The translations under genes were made by a program, and so were the position numbers. A DNA stretch of 32,884 nt from Bacteroidales bacterium. Lineage in GTDB: Bacteria; Bacteroidota; Bacteroidia; Bacteroidales; UBA932. This document shows positions 18,235 to 25,722 of the stretch, piece after piece (positions within the stretch are counted from its first letter, which is position 1; every line of letters begins with the position of its first letter). The stretch spans positions 1-32,884 of the forward strand of contig JAEESO010000025.1 in NCBI GenBank assembly GCA_016286385.1. Reading direction: 5' to 3'. The notes beneath the pieces were generated by a model that saw only the letters and a list, made by a program, of their open reading frames with translations, searched no databases and had not been told where the DNA came from.

Positions 18235-18804
18235 ATGAAAAAACTTTTTGTTTTAGCACTCGCAGCATTTGCAGGCCTCAGCCTTCAGGCCCAGACCTTC
18301 GGCCGTGTCAATTTCTCAGAGCTTGTGGCCCTGATGCCGGAAATGGATCAGGCCCGCGAGGTAATCGCAGCCTCCCAGAAGGAAGCAGAGGAAACCTACA
18401 GCGCAATGGTGGAAGAATTCCAGAGCAAGTACTCACAGTATCAGCAGAAGCAGGCCACCTGGACTGCAGCCATCAAGGAATCCAAGGAGCGTGAGCTCTC
18501 AGATATGCAAAACCGCATCCAGGAGTTCCAGTCCAACATCTCCCAGGAACTTCAGCAGCAGCAGAACCAGCTCCAGGCTCCCATCTACGAGAAAGCCAAC
18601 AAGGCCGTCCAGGAACTGGCAAAGGCAAAGGGCCTCACCGCCCTCTTCGACGCCACCCAGGCCCTCTACTTCGATGAGTCCAAGGTGATCGACCTCACCC
18701 CCGAAGCCCGCAAGGCCCTTGGTATCGCCGAAGGCCGCACCCTGGAATCCCTCCAGGCAGAGCTCCAGGAGAAGGCCCAGGCCGCTCAGCAGCAGGCTCA
18801 GTAG
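18235..18804 (+). CDS. OmpH/Skp-family periplasmic chaperone
   Basis: A 189-residue protein with a cleavable signal peptide (to about residue 20, SLQAQ), then FGRVNFSELVALMPE, a long Gln/Glu/Lys coiled coil (about 40-130) and the ALYFDESKVIDLT base segment. The tail is very Gln/Ala-rich (QAELQEKAQAAQQQAQ). It is expected to carry unfolded outer-membrane proteins to BamA, encoded just upstream. It is a soluble counterpart of the lipoprotein at 12527. Confidence 0.9.
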   Translation: MKKLFVLALAAFAGLSLQAQTFGRVNFSELVALMPEMDQAREVIAASQKEAEETYSAMVEEFQSKYSQYQQKQATWTAAIKESKERELSDMQNRIQEFQSNISQELQQQQNQLQAPIYEKANKAVQELAKAKGLTALFDATQALYFDESKVIDLTPEARKALGIAEGRTLESLQAELQEKAQAAQQQAQ

Positions 18805-18831
18805 CCTATCGGCCCACATAGAATTATCATC

Positions 18832-18860
18832 ATCCCCGGCTCAGACCGGGGATATTTTTT
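18832..18860 (+). terminator. Intrinsic terminator after ompH
   Basis: An 8-bp stem ATCCCCGG/CCGGGGAT with a 6-base loop (ctcaga), followed by a T6 run. It lies 28 bp after the ompH stop. The stem resembles the dispersed CCCCGG/CCGGGG repeat at 19421-19441. Confidence 0.85.
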
Positions 18861-18887
18861 CCCCACACCCCTATTGTAATGCCGACG

Positions 18888-18997
18888 CAGTGGAGGTTAA
18901 CCCACTGTGCATCAGTTACTTACGCAATCATTTGGGATTACTGGTAATCCCAAATAACCCCATAACATCCTGTGTCTCAACCATTTAGCTTCCACCA
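18888..18997. repeat. Diverged member of the nested-hairpin repeat family
   Basis: Outer arms CAGTGGAGGTTAA and TTAGCTTCCACC surround the core CAGTTACTTACGCAATCA and a perfect 10-bp hairpin (18931-18954: TTTGGGATTA, loop ctgg, TAATCCCAAA). The layout matches the 134-bp elements at 22102, 23598 and 27055, but the central hairpin is different. It lies in the 463-bp gene-free stretch before tRNA-His. Confidence 0.65.
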
Positions 18998-19008
18998 GCG
19001 TTTTAGCA

Positions 19009-19187
19009 TTGGAGGGGAGTAGGGGTGCCGGGGGGACTCCGTTCCGCTTCGCTCCACTCCGGCCCCTCCCACAGCCAGAAGTGCCGGATTGGGAGCAAGC
19101 TCCCATCCGTCCCTTATGTCTGCGGGCCCCTCCCCCTACCCTTGTGCGGGGGTGCACAAGCCCCCCGGCACCCCTACTCCCCTCCAA
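19009..19187. repeat. Palindromic element with 27-bp perfect inverted ends
   Basis: The arms 19009-19035 and 19161-19187 are exact reverse complements (beginning TTGGAGGGGAGTAGGGG). They enclose 125 bp holding smaller hairpins, among them TGGGAGC-AA-GCTCCCA. Read on the minus strand, the interior contains GGGGGAGGGGCCCGC and later GTGGGAGGGG followed by a GAAGC hairpin. The element inside murE (31392-31522) has the same modules in the same order. No supported gene lies inside. Confidence 0.8.
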
Positions 19188-19230
19188 CGCTACAAAACAA
19201 TCGGCATATCCCTCTTTCGGCCCAAAACAC

Positions 19231-19262
19231 AAAAAAGCCCCGGTCACAAGACCAGGGCCTTT
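19231..19262 (-). terminator. Intrinsic terminator of tRNA-His
   Basis: Read on the minus strand, a 10-bp G/C-rich stem (AGGCCCTGGTC pairing with GACCGGGGCT, with wobbles) ends in a T6 run. It starts about 6 bp after the tRNA 3' end. Confidence 0.8.
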
Positions 19263-19267
19263 AGGAG

Positions 19268-19341
19268 GGTGAGTGATGGGGCTCGAACCCACGACACTCG
19301 GAACCACAATCCGATGCTCTACCAACTGAACTACACTCACC
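19268..19341 (-). tRNA. tRNA-His (anticodon GTG)
   Basis: Read on the minus strand, a 7-bp acceptor stem GTGAGTG/CACTCAC is preceded by the extra G at -1 diagnostic of tRNA-His and paired with a C discriminator. The D arm reads GTTCAGTTGGTAGAGC, the anticodon loop ATTGTGGTT, and the T arm GGGTTCGAGCCC. CCA is not encoded. Confidence 0.95.
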
Positions 19342-19353
19342 ATGTTGGGACTG

Positions 19354-19386
19354 CAAATGTACGTCTTTTTTTCCGGTTTTGCAAAA
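19354..19386 (-). promoter_or_regulatory. Promoter of tRNA-His
   Basis: On the minus strand TACATTTG (19354-19361) is a -7 box, and TTTTG (19382-19386) lies 20 bases upstream as the -33 element. It is divergent from the carboxyltransferase promoter. Confidence 0.75.
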
Positions 19387-19395
19387 TTTATTTAG

Positions 19396-19403
19396 TATCT
19401 TTG
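19396..19403 (+). promoter_or_regulatory. -7 box of the carboxyltransferase gene
   Basis: TATCTTTG fits TAnnTTTG. The start codon is 90 bases downstream, leaving a leader of about 85 bases that contains two hairpins (19421-19441 and 19455-19477). The -33 element is weak: the nearest TTG is 14 bases away. Confidence 0.5.
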
Positions 19404-19420
19404 TGTGTACCCTCACGGAG

Positions 19421-19441
19421 ATCCCCGGTCAAGCCGGGGAT
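19421..19441. repeat. CCCCGG hairpin repeat in the leader of the carboxyltransferase gene
   Basis: ATCCCCGG, loop tcaag, CCGGGGAT, with the flanking GATGACA typical of this dispersed repeat. A second hairpin at 19455-19477 (GTGCCCGTG, loop ggataa, CACGGCAC, one bulge) follows just before the start codon. Confidence 0.75.
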
Positions 19442-19493
19442 GACACAGAAAGCAGTGCCCGTGGGATAACACGGCACAATATTAATACAGACT

Positions 19494-21278
19494 ATGACAA
19501 AACGTGAAATAAAGTTCTCCCTGGTGTACAGGGATATGTGGCAGAGTTCCGGAAAGTATGTTCCGCGTGTGGATCAGCTGGTGGAAGTGGCTCCGGCAAT
19601 CATAGATATGGGCTGCTTCGACCGCGTGGAGACTAACGGCGGCGCGTTTGAGCAGGTGAATCTCCTCTTTGGAGAGAACCCCAACAAGGCGGTACGTGCC
19701 TGGACCGCGCCTTTCCATAAGGCTGGAATCCAGACGCATATGCTGGAGCGCGGTCTCAATGCGCTCAGGATGAACCCCGTGCCGCTGGATGTGCGTGAAC
19801 TGATGTTCAAGGTGAAGAAGAAGCAGGGCACGGACATCGCGCGCAGTTTCTGCGGCCTCAACGACCACAGGAACCTCAAGGGCTCAGTCATCGGCGCAAA
19901 AAAGGGCGGCATGATATCCCAGGTGGCGCTTTCAATCACCCACTCCCCCGTGCACACGGTGGCGTACTATATGGACATCGTGGACAAGGTTGTTGAGTAT
20001 GGGGCCGATGAAATCTGCCTTAAGGATATGGCTGGTATCGGCCGTCCAAACGTACTTGGAGAACTTGTGGCCGATATCAAGAAGAAGTACCCCCACATCA
20101 AGGTGCAGTACCACGGCCACACCGGCCCGGGCTTTTCCACGGCGTCTATGCTGGAGGTTGCGCGCGCCGGGGCCGATTACCTTGACGTTGCCGTAGAGCC
20201 CCTCTCCTGGGGCAAGGTGCACCCGGACGTAATCACCATCCGCGAGATGCTGAAGAGCGACGGCTTCCTGGTGAAGGACCTCAATATGGACGCTTATATG
20301 GAGGTGCGGCGCCTCACCCAGAAATTTATCGATGACTTCCTTGGCTACTGGATCAACCCCTCCAACTCCCGCATGACCTCCCTCCTTGTGGGCTGCGGCC
20401 TTCCCGGCGGGATGATGGGCTCTATGATGGCCGATCTTAAAGGCTTCCAGGGCGCCATAAACGCCACCCAGCGTGCCCACGGTAGGCCTGAGATGAGCCT
20501 TGACACCCTTATGGTGAAACTATTCGAGGAAGTGGAGTACGTGTGGCCGCGCCTGGGTTACCCGCCGCTTGTCACCCCCTTCAGCCAGTATGTGAAGAAC
20601 ACCGCCCTGATGAACCTGTTCAACATGCTGCAGGACAAGCCCCGCTGGACCACAATAGACAAAGACACTTGGGGAATGATCCTTGGTCATATGGGAAAAC
20701 TCCCCGGAGAACTTGCCCCGGAGATTGTGGCCCTGGCAAAGGAAAAGGGCATGGAGTTCACAACTGGCAACCCTCAGGACAACTACCCGGATGAGCTCCC
20801 GAAGTTCCGTGAAATGATGGACGCCGAGGGCTGGGATTACGGCCAGGACGACGAAGAACTCTTTGAGATGGCCATGCATGAACGCCAGTACAGAGATTAC
20901 CGCAGCGGCATTGCCAAGGAGCGTTTCAATAAGGAACTGGCCGATCTTAAGGCAAAGGCAGGAGCCCCCATCGTGGTGGAGCGCCCCGTTGTGGAGATGC
21001 CAAGCCTTGACATTGACGCCTACCTTCAGAAGTACCCCAAGGCCACTCCCGTCCAGAGCCCAGTCAAGGGCCAGGTCATCTGGGAACTGGATGTGGATGA
21101 TGCCTCAGCGGCTCCTATAGCCGGGAAGAAGGTGAAGGCGGGTGATGTTATCGGCCACGTCCAGGCCTTCTACGGCATTGAAGATGTTGTTGCAGCCGTA
21201 GACGGAATTGTTGTAGCAGCCCCCGTCAAGCATGGTGAAAACGTTGTAAAAGGCCAGATTTTAGCCTTCATTCAATAA
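19494..21278 (+). CDS. Oxaloacetate decarboxylase alpha-like carboxyltransferase, biotin-attachment site absent
   Basis: A 594-residue protein. Residues 1-300 form the TIM-barrel carboxyltransferase of the OadA/pyruvate-carboxylase type, with metal ligands visible as D14 (SLVYRD), H207 and H209 (QYHGHTG), and the active Lys177 (ICLKDMAG). A conserved middle domain follows (LVGCGLPGGMMGSMMADL, RLGYPPLVTPFSQYVKN). The last 80 residues form a biotinyl/lipoyl-type domain. The usual (A/V)MKM biotin site reads A558-F-Y-G-I-E-D in its place, so there is no lysine to biotinylate. It may use a separate carrier protein, or act without biotin. This may be shared by Bacteroidota orthologues. No partner beta or gamma subunit gene is next to it. 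Confidence 0.85.
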   Translation: MTKREIKFSLVYRDMWQSSGKYVPRVDQLVEVAPAIIDMGCFDRVETNGGAFEQVNLLFGENPNKAVRAWTAPFHKAGIQTHMLERGLNALRMNPVPLDVRELMFKVKKKQGTDIARSFCGLNDHRNLKGSVIGAKKGGMISQVALSITHSPVHTVAYYMDIVDKVVEYGADEICLKDMAGIGRPNVLGELVADIKKKYPHIKVQYHGHTGPGFSTASMLEVARAGADYLDVAVEPLSWGKVHPDVITIREMLKSDGFLVKDLNMDAYMEVRRLTQKFIDDFLGYWINPSNSRMTSLLVGCGLPGGMMGSMMADLKGFQGAINATQRAHGRPEMSLDTLMVKLFEEVEYVWPRLGYPPLVTPFSQYVKNTALMNLFNMLQDKPRWTTIDKDTWGMILGHMGKLPGELAPEIVALAKEKGMEFTTGNPQDNYPDELPKFREMMDAEGWDYGQDDEELFEMAMHERQYRDYRSGIAKERFNKELADLKAKAGAPIVVERPVVEMPSLDIDAYLQKYPKATPVQSPVKGQVIWELDVDDASAAPIAGKKVKAGDVIGHVQAFYGIEDVVAAVDGIVVAAPVKHGENVVKGQILAFIQ

Positions 21279-21298
21279 AAACGTAAAAATATTCACGT

Positions 21299-21335
21299 GA
21301 AACAACGCTTTCTGCATGCCAGGGGGTGTTGTTTC
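21299..21335 (+). terminator. Possible weak terminator after the carboxyltransferase gene
   Basis: GAAACAAC at 21299-21306 pairs with GTTGTTTC at 21328-21335 across a 21-base loop, followed by TCATTTTTAT. It is a long-loop hairpin, so the call is tentative. Confidence 0.4.
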
Positions 21336-21361
21336 TCATTTTTATGCCCTAACTTGGGGGC

Positions 21362-22051
21362 ATGAAGATTAAGGATATGTTCCCGGACGAGCGGCCCCGG
21401 GAGAGGCTCAGGACACGCGGAGCGAAGGCCCTCAGCAATGCAGAACTCCTTGCCGTGCTGCTTGGAGGAGGGATCGGCGGCAAAAACGTCATGGAAGTGG
21501 CGCAGGAACTCATCTCAATAAGCGAGGGCCGCCTCACCCTCCTTGCCGCCATGCCCCTGGAGAGGCTGATGTCCCTGAAAGGTGTGGGGGAAGTCCGGGC
21601 GCTGAATATAACGGCCGCACTGGAGCTTGGACGGCGCTCATTTGAGGAAAACGCCATCCTGGACAAGAAGGCCGTAACCTCCCCCAAGGTGGCCTACACC
21701 CTCATGATCCCCCACCTCAAGGGCCTGGACCACGAGGAATGCTGGGTGATCTACCTCAACAGCTCAAACTTTATCCTGGGGAAAGAGATGATCCACACCG
21801 GCAGCATGGAGATGGTGCTCCTGGACACCGGGCGCATCCTCAAGAAAGCCATCGAGAAGCAGTGCTCCTACATAATCCTGGTGCACAACCATCCGGGCGG
21901 GGACTGCACGCCTTCCAAGGCCGATATAACCCAGACCGACCGCCTCCGTGCCGCCCTTCGTGCCGTGGAAATCACCCTCCTGGACCACATAGTTGTGGCC
22001 GACGGCTCCTTCTTCTCCTTCTCCGACGACTCCCGCACGGTTATGGGGTGA
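21362..22051 (+). CDS. radC: RadC-family JAB1/MPN protein
   Basis: A 229-residue protein with an N-terminal UPF0758/HhH part (MKIKDMFPDERPRERL, NAELLAVLLGGG, LKGVGEVRALNI). The C-terminal JAB/MPN metalloprotease-like domain has the zinc motif H175-N-H177-P-G-G-D-C-T-P-S-K-A-D188, where D188 completes the JAMM set. The motif has Gly where most have Ser after HNHP. The role named for RadC (repair) is doubtful in general, so function is best left as a putative JAMM hydrolase. Directly after its stop comes a CCCCTGT tandem repeat. Confidence 0.9.
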   Translation: MKIKDMFPDERPRERLRTRGAKALSNAELLAVLLGGGIGGKNVMEVAQELISISEGRLTLLAAMPLERLMSLKGVGEVRALNITAALELGRRSFEENAILDKKAVTSPKVAYTLMIPHLKGLDHEECWVIYLNSSNFILGKEMIHTGSMEMVLLDTGRILKKAIEKQCSYIILVHNHPGGDCTPSKADITQTDRLRAALRAVEITLLDHIVVADGSFFSFSDDSRTVMG

Positions 22052-22063
22052 TACCCCCGGCGC

Positions 22064-22091
22064 CCCCTGTCCCCTGTCCCCTGTCCCCTGT
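22064..22091. repeat. Four tandem CCCCTGT heptamers
   Basis: Four exact copies of CCCCTGT end to end, 12 bp after the radC stop. The reverse complement ACAGGGG is the core of the tandem array at 23720-23806 on the other side of miaB. Slippage between strains is likely. Confidence 0.9.
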
Positions 22092-22101
22092 CCCACCAAC
22101 A

Positions 22102-22235
22102 GTTCTCCCCTTGCGGTGGAGTTTAGTTACCTGATTATCAGCTACTTACAAAGGTTTCTACCAGAAAAAGTTCTAGTAGAAACCTCTGTAACTCATTGAG
22201 TGTAAGTGGATTAACCTCCACCTTCAGGGGAGAAC
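22102..22235 (-). repeat. 134-bp nested-hairpin element, copy 1 (upstream of miaB)
   Basis: The ends are inverted repeats: GTTCTCCCCTTGCGGTGGAG at the left and, reversed, GTTCTCCCCTGAAGGTGGAG at the right (17 of 20 identical). The centre is a hairpin TTTCTACCAGAA-aaag-TTCTAGTAGAAA, flanked by ACTTACAAA and AACTCATTGAGT. It is in reverse orientation to the copy at 23598, so miaB lies between inverted copies. Confidence 0.85.
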
Positions 22236-22249
22236 CGCAAGTGGCACCA

Positions 22250-22280
22250 TTGGTAAAAACGCTGAAATTGCGTACCTTTG
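22250..22280 (+). promoter_or_regulatory. Promoter of miaB, probably giving a leaderless mRNA
   Basis: TTG (22250-22252), a 20-base spacer and TACCTTTG (22273-22280) fit the Bacteroidota -33/-7 consensus. The ATG follows only 6 bases after the -7 box, so transcription should begin at or within a few bases of the start codon. Confidence 0.7.
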
Positions 22281-22286
22281 TGCCCG

Positions 22287-23597
22287 ATGAAAAAGGTATA
22301 CATAGAGACATACGGGTGTCAGATGAATGTCAATGACACCGAAGTTATATTCGCAATCCTGGCAAAGGCCGGCTATGAGCGCACTGAAAGCATTGATGAG
22401 GCAAACCTCATAATGGCCAACACCTGCTCTATCCGTGACAATGCGGAGCAGCGCATCTGGGGCCGCATAGAGGTGTTTAATCAGCAGCGGAAATCCCGCC
22501 CTGGTGTACTTGTGGGCATTGTTGGCTGTATGGCAGAGCGCCTGAAGGACAAGCTTCTGGACACCCGTAAGGTGGACCTTGTGGTGGGCCCGGACGCTTA
22601 CCGCAGCCTTCCGCGCCTCCTTGAAGCCATCACCCCGGAGAGCCCCCAGATGGACGTCCTCCTCTCCCGTGAGGAGACTTATGCCGATATCACCCCGGTG
22701 CGTACGGACAAGAACGGGATATCGGCCTTTATATCCATTATGCGCGGCTGCAACAACGTGTGCTCCTACTGCGTGGTGCCGTATACCCGCGGCGCAGAGC
22801 GTTCCCGTGACGCCAATTCCATTGTCCGCGAGGCCTGCGACGTCTACAGCAAGGGTTACAAGGAGGTCACGCTCCTTGGCCAGAACGTGGACAGTTACCT
22901 GTATAAGTCTGAGACAGAGACGGTTAACTTTGCGCAGCTTCTTGCCAGGGTGGCCGATATAGCCCCGGACCTTCGCGTCCGTTTTGCCACATCCCACCCC
23001 AAGGACATCTCCGACGAAGTGATCTACACAATGGCTTCCCGGCCCAACATCTGCCGCCACATCCACCTGCCGGTGCAGTCCGGAAGTTCCCGGATGCTGG
23101 AGCTGATGCGCCGCAAATATGACCGTGAGTGGTATCTGGAGCGGGTTTCAAAGATCCGTGAAGTGATGCCGGACTGCGGCCTCACAACGGATGTTATAGC
23201 CGGATTCTGCACTGAAACAGAGGAAGACCACGCCCTCACCATGAGCCTTATGGATGAGGTGGGCTTCGACTGGGCCTTTATGTTCGCCTACTCCGACCGC
23301 CCCGGCACCCTTGCCAACCGCACAATGCAGGATGACGTTCCGGCCGATGTAAAGAACCGCCGCCTCAATGAGATAATCGAACTCCAGAACCGGAAGTCCC
23401 TGGAGAGGTACCGGGGGCAGATCGGCCACACTATGCACGTCCTGGTGGAGGGGCCCTCAAAACGTGACCCCAATATGCTCTGCGGCCGTGCTTCCAACAA
23501 TATGATGTGCGTTTTCCCCGCCGGAAACCTCCGGAAAGGTGACTACACAGATGTCACCGTCACGGATGCCACTTCCGCTACGCTGATCTGTAAATAG
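22287..23597 (+). CDS. miaB: tRNA-2-methylthio-N6-dimethylallyladenosine synthase MiaB
   Basis: A 436-residue radical-SAM methylthiotransferase modifying A37 of tRNAs that read UNN codons. The N-terminal MTTase domain has the three auxiliary-cluster cysteines C11, C47 and C81. The radical-SAM triad is C155-x3-C159-x2-C162 (RGCNNVCSYC), and the C-terminal TRAM domain covers about residues 375-436. I choose the ATG at 22287. The TTG at 22278 would fall inside the promoter box. It is bracketed by inverted copies of the 134-bp element. Confidence 0.95.
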   Translation: MKKVYIETYGCQMNVNDTEVIFAILAKAGYERTESIDEANLIMANTCSIRDNAEQRIWGRIEVFNQQRKSRPGVLVGIVGCMAERLKDKLLDTRKVDLVVGPDAYRSLPRLLEAITPESPQMDVLLSREETYADITPVRTDKNGISAFISIMRGCNNVCSYCVVPYTRGAERSRDANSIVREACDVYSKGYKEVTLLGQNVDSYLYKSETETVNFAQLLARVADIAPDLRVRFATSHPKDISDEVIYTMASRPNICRHIHLPVQSGSSRMLELMRRKYDREWYLERVSKIREVMPDCGLTTDVIAGFCTETEEDHALTMSLMDEVGFDWAFMFAYSDRPGTLANRTMQDDVPADVKNRRLNEIIELQNRKSLERYRGQIGHTMHVLVEGPSKRDPNMLCGRASNNMMCVFPAGNLRKGDYTDVTVTDATSATLICK

Positions 23598-23719
23598 CGG
23601 TGGAGGCTAATCCGCTGCTGCTCAATGAGTTACAAAGGTTTCTACTAGAACTTTTTCTGGTAGAAACTTCTATAAATAACTGATAATCAAGCAACTAAGC
23701 TCCACCGCCAGGGGAGAAC
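23598..23719 (+). repeat. 134-bp nested-hairpin element, copy 2 (after miaB, left end trimmed)
   Basis: It begins on the base after the miaB TAG stop (CGGTGGAGG) and ends GGGGAGAAC. The central hairpin TTTCTACTAGAA-cttt-TTCTGGTAGAAA is nearly the exact reverse complement of copy 1. The outer 12 bases of the left end are missing at the miaB boundary. Confidence 0.85.
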
Positions 23720-23806
23720 CGCCAGGAGAGAACCAACAGGGGGAACTGACAGGGGAACTGATAGGGGAACTGACAGGGGGCATCAACAACAGGAGAACCA
23801 ACAAAG
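23720..23806. repeat. Degenerate tandem array of a 12-13-bp unit (ACAGGGGAACTG)
   Basis: Successive units read like ACAGGGGGAACTG, ACAGGGGAACTG, ATAGGGGAACTG and ACAGGGGGCATCA, with AGGAGAACCAAC variants at both ends. The array runs up to the 3' end of rpoN. Unit resemblance to the element end (AGGGGAGAACC) suggests it grew from that end. Confidence 0.8.
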
Positions 23807-23809
23807 AGG

Positions 23810-25261
23810 CTACAACTCCCTGCGGAGGCGGGCTTTGGGGATGTCCAGGAGGGCGCGGTACTTGGCTATTGTGCGGCGGGCAACCTTGTAGCCCTTGGCG
23901 GAGAGGCCGTCAACAAGTTCATCGTCAGTGAGGGGATTGTGCTTGTCCTCGTTATCCACCATCTCACGGAGGGCCTTCTTGATCTCACGGGTGGAAACTT
24001 CCTCGCCGTCGGAGTTTTCAAGGCCTTCGGAGAAGAAGTACTTGAGCGGGAAGATTCCAAAGTGGGTCTCTATCCACTTGCTGTTCACCACGCGGGATAT
24101 TGTGGAGATATCAAAGCCGGTGATTTCAGCTATATCCTTGAGGACCATGGGCTTGAGGGAGCCCTCATCTCCGTCTATGAAGTAGTCGTGCTGATAATCC
24201 AGGATGGCCTTCATGGTGCTGTAGAGAGTGTTCTGCCTCTGGCGGAGGGCCTCTATGAACCACTTGGCGGAATCTATCTTCTGCTTCACGAACGAGGCGG
24301 CTTCTTTATCGGCCTTGGACTCCGAGTACTTCCCCGTTTCCATTATCTCGGAGTACTTCCGGTTCACGCGGAGCTCCGGGATGTTGAAGCGCGGCATTGA
24401 AAGGAGGAGCTCTCCGTTCTCATACTCCAGCACGAAGTCCGGGACCACCTGCTGGGCCTGATCCGCGTAGGAATCGTCTATCTGACCGCCGGGGGAAGGG
24501 TTGAGCCGCTTAATCTCGTCCAGCACGGCCTTCATCTCATCCTCCGAGAGGTGGAGACGGCTCATTATCTTCTGGAAGTGGCGGTTCTTGAAGGCCTCAA
24601 ACTGGTCCTTGAGCACCCTCAGGGCATTATCCACGGACGGAGTGCGCTTCTTGTCCTCAAGCTGGATGATAAGGCACTCCCGGAGGTCTCGCGCCCCAAC
24701 GCCGGAGGGCTCGAACTCCTGGATCACCTTCAGCATCTTCTCCACTTCCTGGGCCGATGATTCAATCCCCGCGCGGAACGCAAGGTCGTCCACCAGGGAC
24801 TCGATGTCCCTCCGGAGGTAACCGTCGTCGTCCAGGGAGCCGATTATAAAGCTTGCCACGGCCCTCTGATGAGGGTCAAGGTTACGGTATCCAAGCTGCT
24901 CCTCAAGGCTGCCGGTGAAACTTTGCTTAACAGAGAATGTGTTGTACTGGGGGCGTTCATCCTTGCCCCAGTTGTTGACGTGGAGGTTGTAGGAAGGGAT
25001 GTCGTCGTCCTGGGGACCGTAGTTTTCCTCCATGGACCCGCCGCTCTGCTCCTGGGCCTCCACCTCAGTGATTGACACTTCCCTCTCCTGGTCACTCTTC
25101 TGGGGGGAGTCGTCCAGGACGGGGTTATCGGCCAAAACCTCCCTCACATGCTGCTCCAAGGCCTGCACCGGCATCTCTATCAGCTTGATTGTCTGAATCT
25201 GAAGCGGTGAAAGCTTTTGCTGGAGCTTCTGCTCCATTCCCTGTTTGATAGAAGCGGCCAT
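23810..25261 (-). CDS. rpoN: RNA polymerase sigma-54 factor
   Basis: A 483-residue protein. The Gln/Leu-rich region I (residues 1-50: KQGMEQKLQQKLSPLQIQTI) is the activator-interaction part. An acidic region II follows, then the core-binding domain with LDDDGYL and EPSGVGARDLREC. The C-terminal DNA-binding domain has a HTH (LKDIAEITGFDISTISRVV) and the RpoN box A461-R-R-T-I-A-K-Y-R-A470, which reads the -24 element. Its presence implies -24/-12 promoters elsewhere. None was found with confidence here, and no enhancer-binding activator is encoded in the window. The start shares one base with the SPOR gene stop. Confidence 0.97.
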   Translation of the reverse strand: MAASIKQGMEQKLQQKLSPLQIQTIKLIEMPVQALEQHVREVLADNPVLDDSPQKSDQEREVSITEVEAQEQSGGSMEENYGPQDDDIPSYNLHVNNWGKDERPQYNTFSVKQSFTGSLEEQLGYRNLDPHQRAVASFIIGSLDDDGYLRRDIESLVDDLAFRAGIESSAQEVEKMLKVIQEFEPSGVGARDLRECLIIQLEDKKRTPSVDNALRVLKDQFEAFKNRHFQKIMSRLHLSEDEMKAVLDEIKRLNPSPGGQIDDSYADQAQQVVPDFVLEYENGELLLSMPRFNIPELRVNRKYSEIMETGKYSESKADKEAASFVKQKIDSAKWFIEALRQRQNTLYSTMKAILDYQHDYFIDGDEGSLKPMVLKDIAEITGFDISTISRVVNSKWIETHFGIFPLKYFFSEGLENSDGEEVSTREIKKALREMVDNEDKHNPLTDDELVDGLSAKGYKVARRTIAKYRALLDIPKARLRREL

Positions 25262-25722
25262 TACCGGGGGAAGTTGATGTTCTCTTTAATAATATAAGCG
25301 GTGGGATATGTTCCTTTGAGGGCGTTGTAAATCCGTAAAGCCTCATCCTTAGTGCGGAAATCCCCTATTGTAACCTTGTAGTTGGGGCTTTCAAAGCTAC
25401 GGTAGACGCCTGTTTCCGGGTACTGAGCCCTGAGGTATGCGGCGATGCTCTCAGAGCGGACGCGCGCCTGAGGGGAATTATCATAAAAAACGCGGATCCT
25501 GTACCCCTGGACGGCCTTGCCGGCATTGGAGCTCACGTAATTGTAGAGCGCCTGCCGTACCTGGGTGGTCTGATTGATTTCCGCTCCCGGGCCGATAACC
25601 GAAAGGATGCTCTTACCCACATAGGTGGAGTCCATCCTTGCAAGGTTGAGGGAGTCCTGGGCCCGGGCGCCAAGAGTTGCCAGGGCCGATAAAACTAGTA
25701 TGAGTAGGATGCGTTTCATCAT
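25261..25722 (-). CDS. SPOR-domain periplasmic protein
   Basis: A 153-residue protein with a signal peptide (ATLGARAQ). The C-terminal SPOR-like domain (VQGYRIRVFYDNSPQARVRSESIAAYL, then YKVTIGDFRTKDEALRIYNAL) is of the kind that binds denuded peptidoglycan at division sites. It overlaps the upstream lipoprotein gene by 4 bp and rpoN by 1 bp, forming a tight three-gene operon. The exact role is unknown. Confidence 0.85.
   Translation of the reverse strand: MMKRILLILVLSALATLGARAQDSLNLARMDSTYVGKSILSVIGPGAEINQTTQVRQALYNYVSSNAGKAVQGYRIRVFYDNSPQARVRSESIAAYLRAQYPETGVYRSFESPNYKVTIGDFRTKDEALRIYNALKGTYPTAYIIKENINFPR

Noticed and set aside
18912..19343. A 143-codon minus-strand open frame
   Set aside because: Its first part is the tRNA-His gene read as protein, and the rest crosses the terminator and the palindromic element. 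It has no family features.
22242..22272. TGGCAC near TTGC before miaB as a sigma-54 promoter
   Set aside because: The spacing is far longer than the fixed -24/-12 distance, and a good TAnnTTTG promoter already explains the gene.
23720..23806. The tandem array as a CRISPR
   Set aside because: Units are 12-13 bp with no unique spacers of regular length, and no cas genes are near.
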